Assembly: GCA_025964395.1 (NCBI GenBank)
Contig: JAOPYY010000051.1
Coordinates: 1-35,345 of the forward strand
Source of the DNA: Actinomycetes bacterium
GTDB taxonomy: Bacteria > Actinomycetota > Thermoleophilia > Gaiellales > Gaiellaceae
DNA: 35,345 bases
Reading direction: 5' to 3'
Shown here: in pieces, positions 32,997 to 35,345 of the stretch
How the letters are laid out: every line of letters begins with the position of its first letter
Position numbering within the stretch: the first letter of the stretch is position 1
Position numbers and translations under genes: made by a program
Notes under the pieces: generated by a model
Databases searched by the model: none
What the model was told of the DNA's origin: nothing
The model's input: the letters and a program-made list of their open reading frames with translations, nothing else

Positions 32997-33884
32997 TTGC
33001 GCGTTCTCGTTCTGCTCGCCGTTGTCATCGCCGCCGTCGTGGCCTCGTCCACGGCCAGCGCGTCCCAGCTCATCGATCGCGACGCGACCAGCGTCAAGCT
33101 CGCCGTGAACGCCAAGGGCCAAGCGCTTCTCACCTATCGCGCCGCGGGCCAGCTCAAGCACGTGCTTGCGAGCGGCGCAGTCAACGCGATTGCGCCGACC
33201 ACGGCTCGCAAACAGGTCGCATTCAAGCTCGACTATGCAGGAGGCTGGGGGCAGTATCACCGCGAGTACTGGAAGACCTTCGGAGCCAGGTGCGGCGCCT
33301 ATGACGGTCCGACACTCCACTGGCTCGTGACGGCGTGCAAAGCGCCCGACGGCTCGTACTGGGCCGTCCAGGCGTGGCAGCGGATGCTCCCGAACTACGG
33401 CGTCGCGCCGGACGCGACCTCCGGTGCCTGGGAGCTTCGCCTCTCGCACTGGACCGGTGAGATCGCACAGCTGACGATCAACACCGACTGGGCGTGGCAC
33501 CAGTGGGACCACCTCTATGGGACGTACACCTACAACGGCAGCCCCGTGTACGGCTTCAGGTCACAGTCATCCGGCAACCCGCTCGACACGTACGGCCGCA
33601 ACGTCTATCTCGACACGTTCGACTCGGTCTACGGCACGGGCTGGAAGCGCGAGAACAGCTTCCTGACGCATACCGGCACCGGCGCCTTTTGCTACTCCGT
33701 CAACCCGCACGGCTCGCATCCGTCGGGCAGAGGGACGCAGTACCGCGCCACGATCATCGGCCCCGGCGTAACGCCGGACGCTTACTGGGAAGGCGCAGCC
33801 CCCGGCCCGTACAACCGGGGTGCCGACTTGGTCGCCAACAACGCGATCAGGCAGCTCGGCGACAGGCAGTGCCGGGCGAACTGA
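32997..33884 (+). CDS. Secreted protein of unknown function
   Basis: TTG start with AAGGGGG SD; signal peptide; Trp/Tyr-rich domain; conserved-looking Cys. Confidence 0.65.
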   Translation: MRVLVLLAVVIAAVVASSTASASQLIDRDATSVKLAVNAKGQALLTYRAAGQLKHVLASGAVNAIAPTTARKQVAFKLDYAGGWGQYHREYWKTFGARCGAYDGPTLHWLVTACKAPDGSYWAVQAWQRMLPNYGVAPDATSGAWELRLSHWTGEIAQLTINTDWAWHQWDHLYGTYTYNGSPVYGFRSQSSGNPLDTYGRNVYLDTFDSVYGTGWKRENSFLTHTGTGAFCYSVNPHGSHPSGRGTQYRATIIGPGVTPDAYWEGAAPGPYNRGADLVANNAIRQLGDRQCRAN

Positions 33885-33908
33885 GTCTCTCGCGCTAGGC
33901 TCGGCCCC

Positions 33909-34379
33909 GTGGATGACCTCGGGGCCGAGCAGCGGGCGCTCTTCCGGCGGTGGCCCGCCGGCGTGTCGGTGGTCGTTGCAGAGGTCGACGGACGACGCGC
34001 TGCGCTGACCGTCTCCTCGCTCGTCTCGCTGTCCCTCGATCCGCCACTCGTCGGGATCTCGATCGCGCACCAGGCGTCGCTGCACGAGCTGCTGCGTAGC
34101 GCGGACGAATGGACCGCGTCGATCCTCGCCGGCGGCCAGGAGAACCTTGCGCAACACTTCGCGCGCAGCGTGCCGCCGATCGTCCTCTGGAACGGGATCG
34201 ACGTCAGGGAGGACGACCCGCGGCTGCTCAAGGGCGCCGCGGGATGGTTCGTCGCGCGCACCGTCGACGAGCACCGCACCGGCGACCACACGTTCTTCGT
34301 CGGGGAGGTGCTCTCCGTCGAGGAAGGCACGGCCGCGGACTCGCTCACTTACGTCCACCGCTCGTACAACGCCGTTTGA
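33909..34379 (+). CDS. Flavin reductase family protein
   Basis: FRRWPAGVSVVVAEVDGRRAALTVSSLVSLSLDPPLVGISIAHQASLHELLRSADEWTASILAGGQENLAQHFA. Confidence 0.9.
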   Translation: MDDLGAEQRALFRRWPAGVSVVVAEVDGRRAALTVSSLVSLSLDPPLVGISIAHQASLHELLRSADEWTASILAGGQENLAQHFARSVPPIVLWNGIDVREDDPRLLKGAAGWFVARTVDEHRTGDHTFFVGEVLSVEEGTAADSLTYVHRSYNAV

Positions 34380-35023
34380 TCGCCGCGGTTGTCTTTGACC
34401 TGGACGGCGTGATCGTCGACTCCGAGCAGGTGTGGGACGAGGTGCGCGAGCAGTACGTGCGCGAGGTCGGCGGCAACTACACCGAGTCCGCGACGCGCGA
34501 CATGATGGGCATGAGCTCCGTCGAGTGGTCCCGCTACATGGCAGAGGTGCTCGGAGTCCCCGGCACGCCGGAGGAGATCAACGCGGCGATCGTTGAACGG
34601 ATGCTCGAGCGCTACGGCGAAGCGCCGCCCCTGATCCCCGGCGCGGTCGAGGCGGTGCGCCGCTGCGCGGAGCGCTGGCCCCTGGCCGTCGCGTCGTCGT
34701 CGAACCCGGAGCTGATCGACGTCGTCCTCGACGCAGCGGGACTGCACGACGTGATCCCGGTCGTCGTGTCGTCGCAGGAGGTGCCGCGTGGCAAGCCCGC
34801 GCCGGACGTCTACCTGGAAGCGGCGCGGCGGCTCGGCGTCGATCCGCACTCCTGCGCGGCAGTCGAAGACTCACACAACGGCATCCGCTCCGCGAAGGCG
34901 GCCGGGATGCGCGTGATCGCGATTCCGAATCCGCACTTCCCGCCCGATGCCGAGGCGCTGGTGCACGCCGACGTCGTGCTCCGCTCGATCGCCGAGCTGA
35001 CGCCTGAGGTGATCGACGCCTAG
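34376..35023 (+). CDS. HAD-superfamily hydrolase (beta-phosphoglucomutase-like), TTG start overlapping upstream stop
   Basis: LIAAVVFDLDGVIVDSEQVWDEV...IPGAVEAVRRCAERWPLAVASSS...GKPAPDVYLEAARRLGVDPHSCAAVEDSHNGIRSAKAAGM. Confidence 0.93.
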   Translation: MIAAVVFDLDGVIVDSEQVWDEVREQYVREVGGNYTESATRDMMGMSSVEWSRYMAEVLGVPGTPEEINAAIVERMLERYGEAPPLIPGAVEAVRRCAERWPLAVASSSNPELIDVVLDAAGLHDVIPVVVSSQEVPRGKPAPDVYLEAARRLGVDPHSCAAVEDSHNGIRSAKAAGMRVIAIPNPHFPPDAEALVHADVVLRSIAELTPEVIDA

Positions 35024-35345
35024 AGAACGCGCGCGGCGTGCGAGGACGAGTAGACGTCCTTGCGTGCGATCTTGCCGTCGACGATCGGGAACACGTCGAT
35101 GCCGTCCCACTCGCGCGTCTCGCCGTCGCCGGTCGTGCGCGCCGTCCATTCGCTGACGACGAAGTCGTCGCCGACGCGCATGGCCCGTCCGGTGAACCGC
35201 AGCGTGGGGTTGCGCTCGAAGATGCCGCCGATGTGCGCACGGACCGCTTCGGCGCCCTCAACGCGATCGCCCGCCGTCCAGTTGTGGAAGACGATGTCGT
35301 CGGCGTGCATCGACGCAATCACGTCGAGGTCCTGTCGGTTCCACG
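35020..35345 (-). CDS. SnoaL/NTF2-like protein, 5' end outside window
   Basis: WNRQDLDVIASMHADDIVFHNWTAGDRVEGAEAVRAHIGGIFERNPTLRFTGR...; open to the window edge. Confidence 0.8.
   Translation of the reverse strand, partial: WNRQDLDVIASMHADDIVFHNWTAGDRVEGAEAVRAHIGGIFERNPTLRFTGRAMRVGDDFVVSEWTARTTGDGETREWDGIDVFPIVDGKIARKDVYSSSHAARVL

Overview
High-GC chromosomal window, probably actinobacterial (Thermoleophilia-like by gene content; this is an inference). Gene density is high and most genes are recognisable core or accessory genes. From left to right: the tail of a MacB-type ABC permease with a DUF5666-like protein, a CxxHGV lipoprotein and a two-component system; tRNA-Ala(CGC); an Ig-like secreted protein; two coupled medium-chain dehydrogenases; an AlkZ/YcaQ-like (HTH_42) protein; a phosphodiester glycosidase; NucS; an ArsR-type regulator divergent from a dienelactone hydrolase; a solo TOPRIM protein; an O-methyltransferase and an MBL hydrolase divergent from PspA-PspAA and an oxidoreductase; a membrane glycosyltransferase, PspAB and HtpX; cytochrome c, HAD, serS and tRNA-Ser(UGA); a molybdopterin oxidoreductase with cytochrome b; a DNRLRE surface protein; a response regulator with a structured, terminator-containing leader; an Ig-like protein; arsM-arsR with a small upstream ORF; a DUF5666-like protein next to an ECF sigma factor fused to a zinc-finger/membrane/TETQP-repeat tail; XdhC; YbaK; a Ca2+/H+ antiporter; a flavin reductase; a HAD hydrolase; and a SnoaL-like protein. 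No CRISPR array, transposase, integrase or prophage was seen. The strongest leads are: (1) the leader RNA with an intrinsic terminator directly upstream of the response-regulator RBS (24661-24848, minus); (2) an unlisted 35-aa CxxxC ORF between the ars promoter and arsR; (3) the ECF sigma/anti-sigma-like fusion; (4) two genes whose conserved N-termini require CTG starts; (5) a fold-back inverted copy of the arsM 3' end; and (6) long perfect palindromes and stop-stop overlaps at convergent gene ends. All family calls come from reading motifs by eye; no database search was run.
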